Shown: positions 18,239 to 29,229, numbered from the stretch's first letter. The stretch: DNA of 64,000 nt from Nostoc cf. commune SO-36 (GCF_023734775.1 NZ_AP025732.1:3416501-3480500), one strand, 5' to 3'. Made by a program: numbers and translations. Notes: generated from the letters alone by a model not told the origin.

Positions 18239-20943
18239 TTACAGCAAGGTATTAACAACAGAAGAAGGTGTTATGCCATTTTGGGAATCCATAACAGTTG
18301 TGCCAGTATTTTGTTGGTGTGTCTCTTCCTTCGCTAGACCTCGCAGCTTAATTAACTTAATAGCCCGAGTAACGCTTTCTGGCAAAATTACCACCAGACT
18401 GTTATCAGGAGCCATGTCTAAGCCTTTATTTATGGCTTGAGTTTCATCCAGAATTGATTCATAGCGGCTATCAGGCTTGACTTGGGTGATGCCTTGAATA
18501 ATCAACTGGGCGGCTGAACCCCTTACGCGTCCCCGTGTGTCATCGTCTTCTTTGATAATGATGTAATCAAAAATTTGTGCTGCTAGTTTGCCCAATGTAA
18601 CAAAATCTTCGTCGCGGCGATCGCCTGGCCCACCAATTACGCCAATCCGTTGTCCTGTAGTCCAGTTGCGTACAAAAGAACCTACAGCTTCGTAACTGGC
18701 TGCGTTGTGGGCATAGTCTACCAAAGCGTGGTAGTTTCCTAAATTAAATAAATTCATCCGTCCTGGTGTTTGACTAACTGAAGCCCGGAAAGTCCTCAAA
18801 CCAGCACGAATCTGTTCAATTGTGACGTTTTGCACGAATGCTGCCAAACTTGCAGCTAAAGCATTGGCAATCATAAACGGCGCACGTCCGCCCATTGTTA
18901 AAGGTATATTTTCTGCTCTTTCTATCCGGTGTGTCCAATCACCTTTAACAATTGACAAATAACCATTTTCATACACTGCCGCTACTCCGCTCTTTTGGAT
19001 GTGCTTCCGCACCAATTCCGAGTCGGGGTTCATGGTGAAGTAAGCAATATTAGCCTTAGTTTTTTCTGACATCGCAGCGACGCGATGATCGTCGGCGTTA
19101 AGTACTGCGTAGCCATCGGGGAATACGGCTTCGGCTACTACGCTCTTGAGGTTAGCTAACTGCTCAATGGTTTCTATATCGCCTATTCCTAAGTGATCGG
19201 CGGCTACATTTAATACTACTCCCACATTTGCGGCTTCAAAGCCTAATCCAGAGCGGAGGATGCCACCGCGAGCCGTTTCTAATACCGCTACTTCTACTGT
19301 GGGATCTTGGAGGATAACGTGGGCGCTTTGGGGGCCTGTGTTATCGCCAGATTCTACTAAATAATCACCGATGTACGTTCCATCAGTAGTCGTATAACCT
19401 ACTACTTTTCCAGTCTGTTTATAAATATGTGCTAGTAGTCGAGTAGTAGTGGTTTTGCCATTAGTACCCGTAATGCTGAGAATGGGAATTTGGCTAGATT
19501 GCTCATTGGGAAACAGCATATCCATCACTGCGCCGGCGACGTTACGGGGGATGCCCACACTAGGGGCAACGTGCATTCGGAAGCCGGGAGCGGCGTTAAC
19601 TTCGACAATCACGCCATCAACTTCCCGCAGAGGACGGCTAATATCTGTGGTGACGATATCGAGTCCAGCAATATCCAAACCAATAATCTTGACTACCCGT
19701 TGTGCCAACCACAGATTTTCTGGGTGAATTTCATCGGTACGGTCTACGGCACTACCACCTGTACTTAAGTTTGCCGTTGCTCTCAGATAACAAATAGTAC
19801 CCTTGGGTGGCACGCTATTTAAGGTATGGCCTTGCCTTTCTAGCAACTGGTAACTGGTGCGGTCTAGTTCAATCTTGGTTAGGACGTTATCATGCCCTTC
19901 ACCGCGATTTGGGTCAAGGTTTGTTTCCTCAATTAATTCGGCGATGGTGGATCTGCCGTTGCCAATGACATGAGCCGGGACGCGTTCGGCTACTGCTACT
20001 ACTTTGCCATTTACCACTAGTACCCTGTGGTCGCGCCCAACATAATACCGTTCGACAATAATTGAGCGGGAAACCTGTCTGGCAGCTTCATATCCGGCTT
20101 CAGCTTCTTCCCAAGTTCTAATATCAATGGTAATCCCCCGTCCGTGATTGCCATCCAGTGGCTTGATAACGATGGGATAGCCGCCAACGAATTCAATAGC
20201 TTGTTCCAAATCGTCTAAGAAGTTGATCACTGTACCTCTGGGCACTGGCGCACCAGCAGCAGCGAGGATGCGTTTAGTGGCTTCTTTATCGCAAGCTAGT
20301 TCTACACCCAAAATGCTGGTGTTGTCTGTCATTGTGGCCTGCATCCGCTTCTGGTTCACGCCGTAGCCTAGCTGAATCAAAAAGCGGGCTTCTAGCGACA
20401 TCCAGGGAATACCTCTTTTTTCTGCTTCTTTGATGATCGCTTCAGTGGAAGGGCCTAAGGAAGCATCACGGGTGAAGTCTTTCAGGTCTTGGATATCTTG
20501 CTCTAGTTCTGCCTTGGGATAACGGCCTCGATCAACGATACTCTGGCATAGCCGTACTGCGGCTCGTCCAGCGTAGCGTCCCGCTTCCTCATTCTGATAC
20601 TCGATCACTACTTGGTAAATTCCGGGTGTGGCAGTTTCGCGGGTGCGACCAAAGCCGACATGCATACCAGCTAATTCCTGGAGTTCTAAGGCTACGTGTT
20701 CTACGATATGACCCATCATAGTGCCTTCTTTGACTCGCATCAAAAACCACCACGACAGCCAGGCGAACAATAGTGGCCCTCCAGACTCGGCAGCGCCTCA
20801 ACTAATCCTTCATAAAAGCCAGGGATTTCATTCGAGGGTATCTCGCCAAGGGTTTCTAAATCGAGGCGCATGACGATCAGTTTGTGGCGTCGAATGCTCC
20901 AATAGTTTGGGCCGCGTAAGGTCTGGATCTTGAGGATTCTCAT
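18239..20943 (-). CDS. cphA: Cyanophycin synthetase, single-base frame break
   Basis: Makes cyanophycin (poly-Asp with Arg side chains) from Asp, Arg and ATP. ATG at 20943 (MRILKIQTLRG) opens a frame that stops after CSPGCRGGF; the rest (FLMRVKEGTMMGHIVEHVALELQ...) continues from about 20750 in another frame. Adding one T to the T5 run at 20742-20746 (A run on the plus strand) gives exactly 901 codons, the normal family length. Domains in order: N-terminal domain, ATP-grasp (about 220-470; YPIVIKPLDGNHGRG), and Mur-ligase-like with TGTNGKTTTTRL. All catalytic motifs look intact, so a sequencing error is more likely than loss of function. cphB lies just upstream on the same strand. Confidence 0.93.
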
Positions 20944-21179
20944 GGGAATAGGTAGATGGAGATTCGGAACCAAAACTCTAGTTTCTTACTGGAATTGACC
21001 GCTAAACTGTTTGCAATGAACAGTTTTTTCTTTTTACATGGTATTCTTATCATTTTTCTACGGTAAGAAATAAATGTGCGGTCAACTGATTTTGGATTTT
21101 AGATTTATGATTTTAGATCTTTTGATTCAAAATCTAAAATTTGCGTTCAACTCAGTGTAACCTCAGATACTCGATACCG

Positions 21180-22043
21180 TCAGCTGGAGATTCGGTGTAC
21201 AGCAGGCAATACAGTCCGCTGGTACAAGTGGAAGCGATCGCCATAGCTGAGGATATGGAGACGTAAATTATGCACGGTTAACGGTTCATTAGCACCGACA
21301 TGGGGTTCGTTGGTGTGGGTTAGCTCAGTGGGATCAACAATGGTGACACTGCCTTTGCCCATAACCTGTAACCAACCATCACGTTCAAACACTGCACAAG
21401 TATCTTCGTCAATGCCAATACCTAAGCGATCGGGATGAGCTGCGATCGCACTAATCAGCCGTCCCATGCGATTACGGTTGTGAAAGTGTTGGTCAACGAT
21501 TACTTCGGGAATAAACCCTAAACCCGTTGCCATATCGACCAGGGAACGATTTGGCGACTCTCCACTACCGCCGCCAGCAATCATGTGATGCCCCATCACT
21601 GCCGCTCCTGCACTCGTGCCTGCTAAGGTTAGTTGTCCCGCCCTCACACGCTGGCGAATAATTTCCATTGCTGGCGTATCTGCCAATACACCACAGAGAC
21701 GCAGCTGGTCGCCTCCTGTCAAAAATACCCCACTACAGGCTTCTAAGGATGCTTTGATCTGGGAGGCTTCACACTGTTCTCGTTCGCGGATGTCTAAAAT
21801 TTCTACCTTCTGAGCACCCATTTCTTCAAAAATGCGAATATACCGACCACCGATGATGGCAGGTTCGCGAGAGGCAGATGGAATAATTGTAATATAAGCC
21901 TTACTAGCACCGGCGCGTCCAAAAAAAGTTCGTAGGATTTCGCGTCCATGAACTTTATCTTCTGCACCTCCGATAACCAGAACGGCGGTTTTAGTTGCTT
22001 GGGGTGTCCTCATTTCTAGCGATTTAGCTTGTAATTGCGGCAT
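21180..22043 (-). CDS. cphB: Cyanophycinase
   Basis: Serine peptidase family S51. It cleaves cyanophycin to beta-Asp-Arg dipeptides. The nucleophile Ser lies in GTSAGAAVMG. LVIGGAEDKV, GVFLTGGDQLRL and DQHFHNRNRMGRL are further family motifs. The frame extends to 22082, but AGGAG lies 7 nt before the ATG at 22043 (MPQLQAKS), giving 287 aa. It is followed after about 235 bp by cphA on the same strand, the usual cphBA order, with AT-rich TTTTAGAT repeats in the gap. The pair stores and releases nitrogen. Confidence 0.95.
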   Translation of the reverse strand: MPQLQAKSLEMRTPQATKTAVLVIGGAEDKVHGREILRTFFGRAGASKAYITIIPSASREPAIIGGRYIRIFEEMGAQKVEILDIREREQCEASQIKASLEACSGVFLTGGDQLRLCGVLADTPAMEIIRQRVRAGQLTLAGTSAGAAVMGHHMIAGGGSGESPNRSLVDMATGLGFIPEVIVDQHFHNRNRMGRLISAIAAHPDRLGIGIDEDTCAVFERDGWLQVMGKGSVTIVDPTELTHTNEPHVGANEPLTVHNLRLHILSYGDRFHLYQRTVLPAVHRISS

Positions 22044-22580
22044 TGTGTTTCTCCTGTCAACAACTTCAGGTGAATTTAACAAGGTTCATAAGCAGCCATG
22101 ATTTTGCGCTTTGCTTTTTTGAGAGGACACTTTTTGGAAGTTTGGAACTGGGTCAGCCACTCTCCAAATTTTCGCCTAACGCTCACGTTGCCTCAGTCTA
22201 AACGTGTTCCTTCCCATTCCTCCAAGCCAGTGCCTTGTTTTTCACCTGTCCACTTGCAGCAGGGCAAAATAGTCTTGATAGGGCTAAATTCCCTCTTTGG
22301 GGTTGAGGACGAGCAGTTAAGACTACGCTTTTTTCTGGGGCTGGCTCGATGCATCCTGGAAGTTGTTAACTTGATAAGATTATTAATTTAAATGTAGTTG
22401 TGACAACATTTAAACATAAATTAAGTAATTAGAAAAACTTTTAATCCCATCTAAAATCCAAGAGGTCTGGTAGTTTTAGATACTATTGATAAAGTTTAAC
22501 TGGAGTTTGACCCGACATTGGCTTGCTGATGTTTGCTAGACATTCAAATTTAAGATTAGTGTCCTCGAATACGAATAACT
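22044..22580. other. cphB-trmD divergent gap
   Basis: About 535 bp between divergent genes. A 97-codon frame (22098-22391, plus) shows no family resemblance, no clear ribosome-binding site and composition unlike its neighbours, so I do not call it. The last 200 bp are AT-rich and may hold the trmD promoter. Confidence 0.5.
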
Positions 22581-23270
22581 GTGCGCTTTGATATAGTTAC
22601 GCTTTTTCCTGACTGTTTTAACTCTGTTCTCAATTCTGGTTTGCTGGGTAAAGCCTTAGCTAAACAGATTGCCGAAGTGCATCTGGTTAACCCACGAGAC
22701 TTTGCCACTGACAAGCACCGAAAAGTAGATGATGAACCTTACGGCGGCGGTGTGGGGATGCTAATGAAGCCAGAACCTATTTTTACCGCCGTGGAATCGC
22801 TGCCGATTCTACCCCGAAGAGAAGTAATTTTGATGAGTCCACAGGGTCAAACGATTAATCAACCTCTTTTGAAAGAATTGGTGACAAATTATGACCAGTT
22901 AGTAGTTATTTGCGGGCATTACGAAGGAGTCGATGAGAGGGTGCTACATTTGGTAACTCGTGAAGTATCTTTAGGCGATTTTATTCTCACTGGCGGCGAA
23001 ATTCCAGCAATGGCTTTGATTAATGGTGTAGTGCGACTAATGCCAGGAACTGTGGCCAAAACCGAGTCCCTCACCGCAGAAAGTTTTGAGGAAGGGTTAT
23101 TGGATTATCCTCAATATACTCGCCCTGCCGATTTTCGCGGCTTAAAAGTGCCTGATGTCTTGCTCAGTGGGAATCATGCAGCGATCGCCAAATGGCGTTA
23201 CGAACAACAAATCCAAAAAACCCGCGATCGCCGCCCTGATCTTCTGGAGAAATGGGAGCAGGGGGAGTAG
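22581..23270 (+). CDS. trmD: tRNA (guanine-37-N1)-methyltransferase
   Basis: 229 aa, starts with GTG (MRFDIVTLFPDCF). SPOUT-fold enzyme that methylates G37 of tRNAs reading CNN/CGG codons to prevent frameshifting. The characteristic DDEPYGGGVGM, GHYEGVDERV, GDFILTGGEIPA and GNHAAIAKWR segments are all present. The trefoil-knot SAM site is intact. ispF follows 47 bp downstream, probably in the same transcript, with TGACAAA heptamers between. Confidence 0.96.
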   Translation: MRFDIVTLFPDCFNSVLNSGLLGKALAKQIAEVHLVNPRDFATDKHRKVDDEPYGGGVGMLMKPEPIFTAVESLPILPRREVILMSPQGQTINQPLLKELVTNYDQLVVICGHYEGVDERVLHLVTREVSLGDFILTGGEIPAMALINGVVRLMPGTVAKTESLTAESFEEGLLDYPQYTRPADFRGLKVPDVLLSGNHAAIAKWRYEQQIQKTRDRRPDLLEKWEQGE

Positions 23271-23317
23271 CGGAGGCAGGGGGCAGGGAGAGAAGAACAA
23301 CCAATGACAAATGACAA

Positions 23318-23803
23318 ATGACAAAAATTCGTATTGGTAATGGCTACGATATTCATCAACTGGTGAGCGATCGCGCTTTGATTTTAGGTGGAATTCAAAT
23401 TCCCCATGAATTAGGTTTGTTGGGGCACAGTGACGCTGATGTGCTAACACACGCGATTATGGATGCCATGCTTGGGGCATTATCTTTAGGGGATATTGGT
23501 CATTATTTTCCACCAAGCGACCCGCAATGGGCCGGAGCAGATAGTTTAGTACTATTAAACCAAGTACATCAACTAATTCGGGATCAAGGTTGGCAGATCG
23601 GAAATATCGACTCGGTGGTAGTAGCAGAACGCCCAAAATTAAAGCCGCATATTCACAATATGCGCGACAAACTAGCGGCGGTTTTAGAATTAGAACCAAA
23701 TCAAATTGGCATCAAAGCTACCACCAACGAAAAATTAGGCCCCGTTGGACGTGAAGAAGGTATATGTGCTTATGCTGTCGTCTTGCTAGTTGCTTCCGAA
23801 TAA
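23318..23803 (+). CDS. ispF: 2-C-methyl-D-erythritol 2,4-cyclodiphosphate synthase
   Basis: 161 aa. MEP-pathway enzyme that cyclises CDP-methylerythritol phosphate on the way to isoprenoids (carotenoids, chlorophyll tails, quinones). Metal ligands are in GNGYDIHQL (Asp and His) and [27 protein letters not shown] is the C-terminal family motif. Full length; downstream of trmD on the same strand. Confidence 0.96.
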   Translation: MTKIRIGNGYDIHQLVSDRALILGGIQIPHELGLLGHSDADVLTHAIMDAMLGALSLGDIGHYFPPSDPQWAGADSLVLLNQVHQLIRDQGWQIGNIDSVVVAERPKLKPHIHNMRDKLAAVLELEPNQIGIKATTNEKLGPVGREEGICAYAVVLLVASE

Positions 23804-23865
23804 CTTTCTTTTAGCCTCTGATAAAGATATTCAAGACTAATTAGGATGAAAATAAATTTGAAATT

Positions 23866-25659
23866 ATGAAATTTTCTAGAAAAATATTTCTGGCAGTTAA
23901 ACATTTTTGGTTGCCAATAATTTTGACTTCAGCAACAGCACTTACACTTACCGCCTGCAACCCAGCTAACTTCAAAAGTGCAGCTGCTCAAGTGCCGCAA
24001 GTCGTCACCGCAGTTTTGAGCGAACCTTCAACTTTTAACTATGCTCTGAATGAATCGGCATATAGCGTTTTTGGCTTCCTCTATGACTCATTAATTAATG
24101 AGAATCCCATAACCACAAAATTAGAGCCTGGTTTAGCAGAGTCCTGGGAAGTTTCTGAAGATGGTCAACGGATTGCGATCACTCTGCGAGAAGGAATTAA
24201 GTGGTCAGATGGTCAGCCAATGACTGTTGATGATATTGTCTTTACTTATAACGAAATCTACCTCAATCCTAAAATCCCAACCTCTCTTAAAGACGCCTTA
24301 AAAGTTGGTGATAAAGGCACTTTACCAAAGGTGAAAAAAATCGATGCGCGTCGGGTTGAATTCAGCATACAGGAACCGTTTGCTCCTTTTTTAAGATATG
24401 TAGGCGGTATCCCAATTATGCCAGCCCATGCTTTACAGGAAGCAATTCGCACAACTGGATCTGATGGAAATCCTAAGTTTCTCTCAATGTGGGGAACAGG
24501 CACTGATCCGAAGCAAATTGTTGGTAACGGCCCATATATCATGGAAAGTTACGTTTCTAGCCAGCGAGTTATATTTCGGCGTAATCCATACTACTGGCGC
24601 AAAGATGCTCAGGGTAATCCTCAGCCTTACATTGAGCGTATTGTTTGGCAAATTATTGAATCTACTGAAAACCAGTTGATTAGTTTTCGTTCTGGTCAGT
24701 TAGATGATTTAGAAGTTGCTCCTGAAGGTTTTAGTTTGCTGAAGCGAGAAGAAAAACGGGCAAATTTTGAAATTTATAACGGTGGCCCAGATACAAGTAC
24801 GACTTTTATTGCTTTCAATCTGAGTCAAGCTAAGAATTCTCAGGGTAAACCTTTCGTAGACCCAATTAAATCTAAGTGGTTTAACAAAAAGGAATTCAGA
24901 CAGGCTATAGCCTATGCACTCGACCGCGAAACCATGAAAACAAATGCTTTTCGGGGACTGGGTGAACTGCAAAATTCATTTGTTTATGTCAAAAGCCCCT
25001 TTTTTCTTCCTCCCGAAAAAGGATTAAGGGTATATAATTACGAACCAGATAAATCTAATAAATTACTGTTACAAGCTGGGTTTAAATATAATGCTCAAAA
25101 TCAGCTTGTAGATGCTGATGGCAACCGAGTCAGATTTACACTTTTAACGAATTCGGAAAGAAAAGTTAGAGGAGATATGGCGTCTCAAATCAGGCGGGAT
25201 CTCGCTAATATTGGGATTCAAGTAGATTTGCAAATTCTCAGCTTCAATTCTTATCTAGAAAAACTAAAAGTGACGCAGAATTGGGATTGTTACCTGGGAG
25301 GATTTGCTGGAGGCGGTATTGAACCCCACAGCGCTAGCAATATCTGGAGAGTTGCCGGTGCATCCCACGCATTTAATTTAGGGCCACAACCGGGAGATCC
25401 GCCTATAATTGGCTGGGAAGTTTCCGACTGGGAAAAGGAAATTGACAGCCTTTACATTAAAGGCGCACAGGTATTGGATGAAAACAAGCGCAAGGAAATT
25501 TATTATGAATATCAGCGCATAGCCTCAGAACAATTGCCGTTTATTCATTTAGTGGAAAGGTTGAATCTGCAAGCAGTGCGCGATCGCTTCCAAGGAATTA
25601 AATATACTGCTCTTGGCGGCCCATTCTGGAATCTTTACGAACTAAAAGTAACGGATTAG
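23866..25659 (+). CDS. ABC transporter substrate-binding lipoprotein, family 5
   Basis: 597 aa. The signal peptide ends in a lipobox LTAC with lipidated Cys31. The body matches extracellular solute-binding family 5 (peptide/nickel/oligopeptide): LAESWEVSEDGQRIAITLREGIKWSDGQPMTVDDIVFTY is split over about 90-130, and FRQAIAYALDRE at about 345. It delivers peptides or a similar solute to a membrane permease. No permease or ATPase gene is adjacent, so the ligand is unknown. The GTGPGN-like GNGPYIMESY motif is present. Confidence 0.9.
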   Translation: MKFSRKIFLAVKHFWLPIILTSATALTLTACNPANFKSAAAQVPQVVTAVLSEPSTFNYALNESAYSVFGFLYDSLINENPITTKLEPGLAESWEVSEDGQRIAITLREGIKWSDGQPMTVDDIVFTYNEIYLNPKIPTSLKDALKVGDKGTLPKVKKIDARRVEFSIQEPFAPFLRYVGGIPIMPAHALQEAIRTTGSDGNPKFLSMWGTGTDPKQIVGNGPYIMESYVSSQRVIFRRNPYYWRKDAQGNPQPYIERIVWQIIESTENQLISFRSGQLDDLEVAPEGFSLLKREEKRANFEIYNGGPDTSTTFIAFNLSQAKNSQGKPFVDPIKSKWFNKKEFRQAIAYALDRETMKTNAFRGLGELQNSFVYVKSPFFLPPEKGLRVYNYEPDKSNKLLLQAGFKYNAQNQLVDADGNRVRFTLLTNSERKVRGDMASQIRRDLANIGIQVDLQILSFNSYLEKLKVTQNWDCYLGGFAGGGIEPHSASNIWRVAGASHAFNLGPQPGDPPIIGWEVSDWEKEIDSLYIKGAQVLDENKRKEIYYEYQRIASEQLPFIHLVERLNLQAVRDRFQGIKYTALGGPFWNLYELKVTD

Positions 25660-25692
25660 TCATAGGGTATTGGGCATTGGTTATTCACAAAG

Positions 25693-25727
25693 GACAAATG
25701 ACAAATGACAAATGACAAAGGACAAAT
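25693..25727. repeat. Heptamer STRR, GACAAAT x5
   Basis: Five GACAAAT units (one GACAAAG) sit directly upstream of larB. The same heptamer occurs at about 23303-23322 and around 29860. Confidence 0.8.
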
Positions 25728-25732
25728 AACCC

Positions 25733-26521
25733 ATGACCGATGAAAAAACCTTGCGATCGCTCCTCGTTGCGGTTGCCAATGGTAAAGTTACCCCAGATAC
25801 GGCATTAGATTCACTCAAAGACTTAACTTATGAGTCTGTAGGTGAGTTTGCCAAAATTGACCATCATCGCCAGCTAAGAACTGGTTTCCCAGAGGTGATT
25901 TGGGGGCCTGGTAAAACTCCAGACCAAATTGCTCAAATTATGGAAGTAATGCGCCTCCGCAACCCGGTGGTGATGGCAACCCGCATTGAACCAGCAGTTT
26001 ATACCACACTGGAATCAAAAGTTAGCGGTTTGCGATATTACCAATCGGCGCGAATTTGTGCGATCGCTCCTCCTACCATCGAACCACAATTTGCGGGTGA
26101 AATTGGCATTCTTTCTGCTGGTACTGCCGATTTAGCTGTTGCTGAAGAAGCTGCTGTGACTGCGGAACTTTCTGGTTTCCGGGTACAGCGCCTCTGGGAT
26201 GTTGGCGTTGCGGGAATTCACCGCTTGCTGAGTAACCGCCACCTGATTGAGTCCGCATCGGTGTTAATTGTCGTGGCGGGAATGGAAGGTGCTTTACCCA
26301 GCGTTGTCGCTGGTTTAGCGAGTTGTCCTGTAATTGCCGTACCCACCAGCATCGGTTATGGCGCAAGTTTTGGCGGTTTAGCACCTTTGTTGACAATGCT
26401 TAACTCTTGTGCTGCGGGAGTAGGCGTCGTAAATATCGATAATGGTTTTGGTGCAGCAGTGTTGGCGGGGCAAATTTTGCGGACTGCCGAGAAATTGCGG
26501 TTGGCATCGGCTGCATCTTGA
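25733..26521 (+). CDS. larB: Nickel pincer cofactor biosynthesis protein LarB
   Basis: 262 aa. N-terminal LarB region (TALDSLKDLTYESVGEFAKIDHHRQLRTGFPEVIWGPGKTPDQI, split) and a C-terminal AIR-carboxylase-like domain (GILSAGTADLAVAEEA, AGMEGALPSVVAGL). LarB carboxylates and hydrolyses nicotinic acid adenine dinucleotide in synthesis of the nickel-pincer nucleotide cofactor used by lactate racemase. larA, larC and larE are not in the window. Directly downstream is a small membrane protein gene. Confidence 0.9.
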   Translation: MTDEKTLRSLLVAVANGKVTPDTALDSLKDLTYESVGEFAKIDHHRQLRTGFPEVIWGPGKTPDQIAQIMEVMRLRNPVVMATRIEPAVYTTLESKVSGLRYYQSARICAIAPPTIEPQFAGEIGILSAGTADLAVAEEAAVTAELSGFRVQRLWDVGVAGIHRLLSNRHLIESASVLIVVAGMEGALPSVVAGLASCPVIAVPTSIGYGASFGGLAPLLTMLNSCAAGVGVVNIDNGFGAAVLAGQILRTAEKLRLASAAS

Positions 26522-26628
26522 GTTAAGACATTAAGGTTATATCCAATATTTCAGTACACTATCAGTATTGAATGTCAAAAATAAACTGATACTGAAATTT
26601 GCTATCCCTAACCTCTTAATCACCAAAT

Positions 26629-26835
26629 ATGAGCTACTACAGCGATTTTATTTCTCAGTTATTTTGGCATTTGCCTGTAAATTTGACAGCCCTAGCACAA
26701 ACGATTACTGATCCAAACATTTTGGGTCAGATTCAAAAAGCTTGGGGTCACTTTATACAAACAGGTCAAGTGTGGGCATTGTTGATTGGTTTAGTCATTG
26801 GCTATATGATTCGGAATCTAACTAGCTACGGTTGA
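26629..26835 (+). CDS. Small membrane protein, conserved hypothetical
   Basis: 68 aa with one clear hydrophobic segment near the C-terminus (about 45-62, VWALLIGLVIGYMI) and an amphipathic N-terminal half. No known family recognised. It follows larB and precedes argH on the same strand with normal spacing. An ATG start is present, but no strong Shine-Dalgarno is visible. Confidence 0.55.
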   Translation: MSYYSDFISQLFWHLPVNLTALAQTITDPNILGQIQKAWGHFIQTGQVWALLIGLVIGYMIRNLTSYG

Positions 26836-26917
26836 AGCAATTTTAGATTTTAAATTTTGGATTTTGGATTGATGATTAATCTAAAATCCAAAATTGATGC
26901 CCACTTCCCTCATATTT

Positions 26918-28303
26918 ATGACCAAAAAAGAAACTTGGAGCCAGAGGTTTGAATCAGCGTTGCATCCAGCGATCGCTCGTTTTAATGCCAGTATAGGTTT
27001 CGATATTGAATTAATAGAATATGACTTAACTGGTTCTCAAGCCCATGCCAAAATGCTCGCTCACACGGGCATTATCTCCCCAGAAGAAGGAGAGCAACTG
27101 GTTGCAGGTTTAGAACAAATTCGCCAAGAGTATCGCCAGGGTCAATTTCAGCCTGGTGTCGATGCTGAAGATGTACATTTTGCAGTTGAACGCCGACTGA
27201 CAGAAATTGTCGGCGATGTGGGTAAAAAGGTGCATACGGCGCGATCGCGTAATGACCAAGTTGGTACTGATACCAGACTTTACCTCCGCGACCAAATCCA
27301 ACAAATCAAAAGCGAATTGCGAGAATTTCAAGGTGTTTTACTAGATATAGCTGAAAAACACGTTGAAACGCTAATTCCTGGCTATACCCATCTACAACGC
27401 GCCCAACCCGTGAGTTTAGCTCACCACCTCTTGGCCTACTTTCAAATGGCACAGCGTGACTGGGAACGCTTAGGAGATGTTTCTCGCCGCGTGAATATCT
27501 CACCTTTGGGATGCGGTGCTTTAGCGGGAACTACTTTCCCCATTGATCGCCACTACACAGCCAAACTATTGAATTTTGACGATATTTATGCTAACAGCCT
27601 TGATGGAGTGAGCGATCGCGATTTTGCGATCGAATTCTTGTGCGCTGCTAGCTTGATTATGGTTCACCTTAGCCGCCTTGCCGAAGAAGTCATTCTTTGG
27701 TCATCTGAAGAATTTCGCTTTGTCACTCTCAAAGATAGCTGTGCCACAGGTTCCAGTATCATGCCCCAAAAGAAAAACCCCGATGTACCAGAATTAGTGC
27801 GGGGGAAAACGGGGCGTGTATTCGGTCATCTCCAAGCGATGTTGGTGATTATGAAAGGGCTACCCCTGGCGTATAACAAAGACCTGCAAGAAGATAAAGA
27901 AGGACTATTTGATAGCGTCAACACAATCAAAGCCTCTCTTGAAGCGATGACGATTTTGCTCAGGGAAGGCTTAGAATTTCGTACCCAGCGTTTAGCAGAA
28001 GCTGTGGCGGAAGATTTTTCTAACGCTACCGATGTCGCAGATTACCTAGCAGCGCGTGGCGTTCCTTTTCGGGAAGCTTACAATCTCGTGGGTAAGGTGG
28101 TAAAAACTAGTATTGCCGCAGGTAAACTCTTAAAAGATTTGAAATTGGAAGAGTGGCAAGAACTACATCCGGCATTTGCAGCAGATATTTATGAGGCGAT
28201 ATCCCCTCGGCAAGTTGTAGCAGCCCGCAACAGTTATGGTGGTACTGGCTTTGTACAAGTAAGCAAAGCACTCATAGCCGCCCGCGCCCAAATCACTCAA
28301 TAG
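26918..28303 (+). CDS. argH: Argininosuccinate lyase
   Basis: 461 aa from the ATG at 26918 ([18 protein letters not shown]); the frame extends upstream to a TTG at 26894, but the homologous N-terminus is MT(E/K)K. The last enzyme of arginine synthesis splits argininosuccinate to arginine and fumarate. Fumarase/aspartase signature [24 protein letters not shown] and [11 protein letters not shown] are present. It supplies arginine, the cyanophycin side chain. Cytosolic tetramer by family. Confidence 0.96.
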   Translation: MTKKETWSQRFESALHPAIARFNASIGFDIELIEYDLTGSQAHAKMLAHTGIISPEEGEQLVAGLEQIRQEYRQGQFQPGVDAEDVHFAVERRLTEIVGDVGKKVHTARSRNDQVGTDTRLYLRDQIQQIKSELREFQGVLLDIAEKHVETLIPGYTHLQRAQPVSLAHHLLAYFQMAQRDWERLGDVSRRVNISPLGCGALAGTTFPIDRHYTAKLLNFDDIYANSLDGVSDRDFAIEFLCAASLIMVHLSRLAEEVILWSSEEFRFVTLKDSCATGSSIMPQKKNPDVPELVRGKTGRVFGHLQAMLVIMKGLPLAYNKDLQEDKEGLFDSVNTIKASLEAMTILLREGLEFRTQRLAEAVAEDFSNATDVADYLAARGVPFREAYNLVGKVVKTSIAAGKLLKDLKLEEWQELHPAFAADIYEAISPRQVVAARNSYGGTGFVQVSKALIAARAQITQ

Positions 28304-28384
28304 AATAAGTGGGGAGCAAGGAAGAGGAATTGGAATTTTCCCCTCTGCCCCCCGCACCCTGCCCCTCTGCCTCTTCTCCATGCC

Positions 28385-28416
28385 CAAAAATAAATAAAGG
28401 CGTACAAATATACGCC
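28385..28416 (-). terminator. Rho-independent terminator of the small basic gene
   Basis: On the minus strand GGCGTA-TATTTG-TACGCC (28416-28399) is followed by TTTATTTATTTTTGG. A compact 6-bp stem and a T-rich tail sit about 46 bp past the stop of the gene ending at 28462. Confidence 0.6.
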
Positions 28417-28461
28417 CTAAAAGATAAATAATCTAAATTAAAAAGGATTTAAGCAGACAGC

Positions 28462-28629
28462 TTAGTCAGTGTCAGCTGCTGTTGCTGCGCCTTCTTCTTC
28501 TTCACTCTTTGGTGGTCTTTGTTGGAACCTTCTCTGCATTCTTCCTGTCGTAGTTCGTTTACGAAACTTTCTGGCATACGCCTGGTTACGTAGCGCCTTT
28601 TCTTTTTTCGGGTTACGGCGCTTGGCCAT
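28462..28629 (-). CDS. Small basic conserved protein (55 aa), function unknown
   Basis: Starts at the ATG at 28629 (MAKRRNPKKEKALRNQAYAR), preceded by GAGGTG 3 nt upstream; the frame's upstream extension to 28653 is not needed. The N-terminal 35 residues are very rich in Lys/Arg and suggest RNA or ribosome association (inference); the tail is acidic (EEEEGAATAADTD). I recall similar short MAKRRNPKKEKA proteins across cyanobacteria but no assigned function. Confidence 0.7.
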   Translation of the reverse strand: MAKRRNPKKEKALRNQAYARKFRKRTTTGRMQRRFQQRPPKSEEEEGAATAADTD

Positions 28630-28653
28630 GTTCACCTCATTAATAAACAACAA

Positions 28654-29229
28654 AAAAGTAGCAACTAGGCATCACGTAGGCAATATTAGCTACCAATGTT
28701 CTTGATATACTTGTAGCCTAGTGCAGCAATAAATACGCTTTAAACAGTGTACTAGTCTACCGCATTACGCCTTACTCTGTCAATAACAATTTTAGACTAT
28801 CGCCGTTAGCTAGACGAAAAATACTTTTTCTAAGATTCCAATCGATGTGACAGATTGTAAATTAGCGAATTAGTTGTTGTTCCTAAAACAAACTAATCTT
28901 TTCAAAAAATAATTTACTGGATTCTGACTTCTTATTATTAATATTTTTTTGAATATGGACTGTAAAACCATCAGTTTATAGCTAGCATTAGACCTGCTAA
29001 AAGTAGCTATAAACTGAGATTTTTCCTAATTCAAAAAATTTTATGTATATCCAAATACAGTGCTTCTATTGAAACTTGATGTTAGAATCAATAATATTCT
29101 GCGTAAATCGTGAGAATAAAATCTCAAACCACGAACATTTTTGTATAAAAAAACTCAACAAAATTTTTATTAGTTGGGCATACGTGACTGGCAAGAGAAG
29201 TATATAATAAAACACAAAAATTTTGAAGA
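28654..29229. other. Gap with a stem-loop, no gene
   Basis: About 575 bp, AT-rich, no supportable ORF. It holds a perfect 14-bp inverted repeat (separate entry) and, near the right end, a TATAAT-like box (about 29204) that may serve the Nudix gene. Confidence 0.5.
28971..29024 (+). terminator. Perfect 14-bp stem-loop with T tract
   Basis: TCAGTTTATAGCTA (28971-28984) and TAGCTATAAACTGA (29004-29017) pair perfectly around a 19-nt loop. GATTTTT follows (29018-29024) on the plus strand. It resembles a rho-independent terminator but has no gene directly before it on that strand, so a small RNA or a repeat relic is also possible. Confidence 0.45.

Noticed and set aside
22098..22391. 97-codon frame between cphB and trmD
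   Set aside because: No ribosome-binding site, no family resemblance and composition unlike neighbouring genes.
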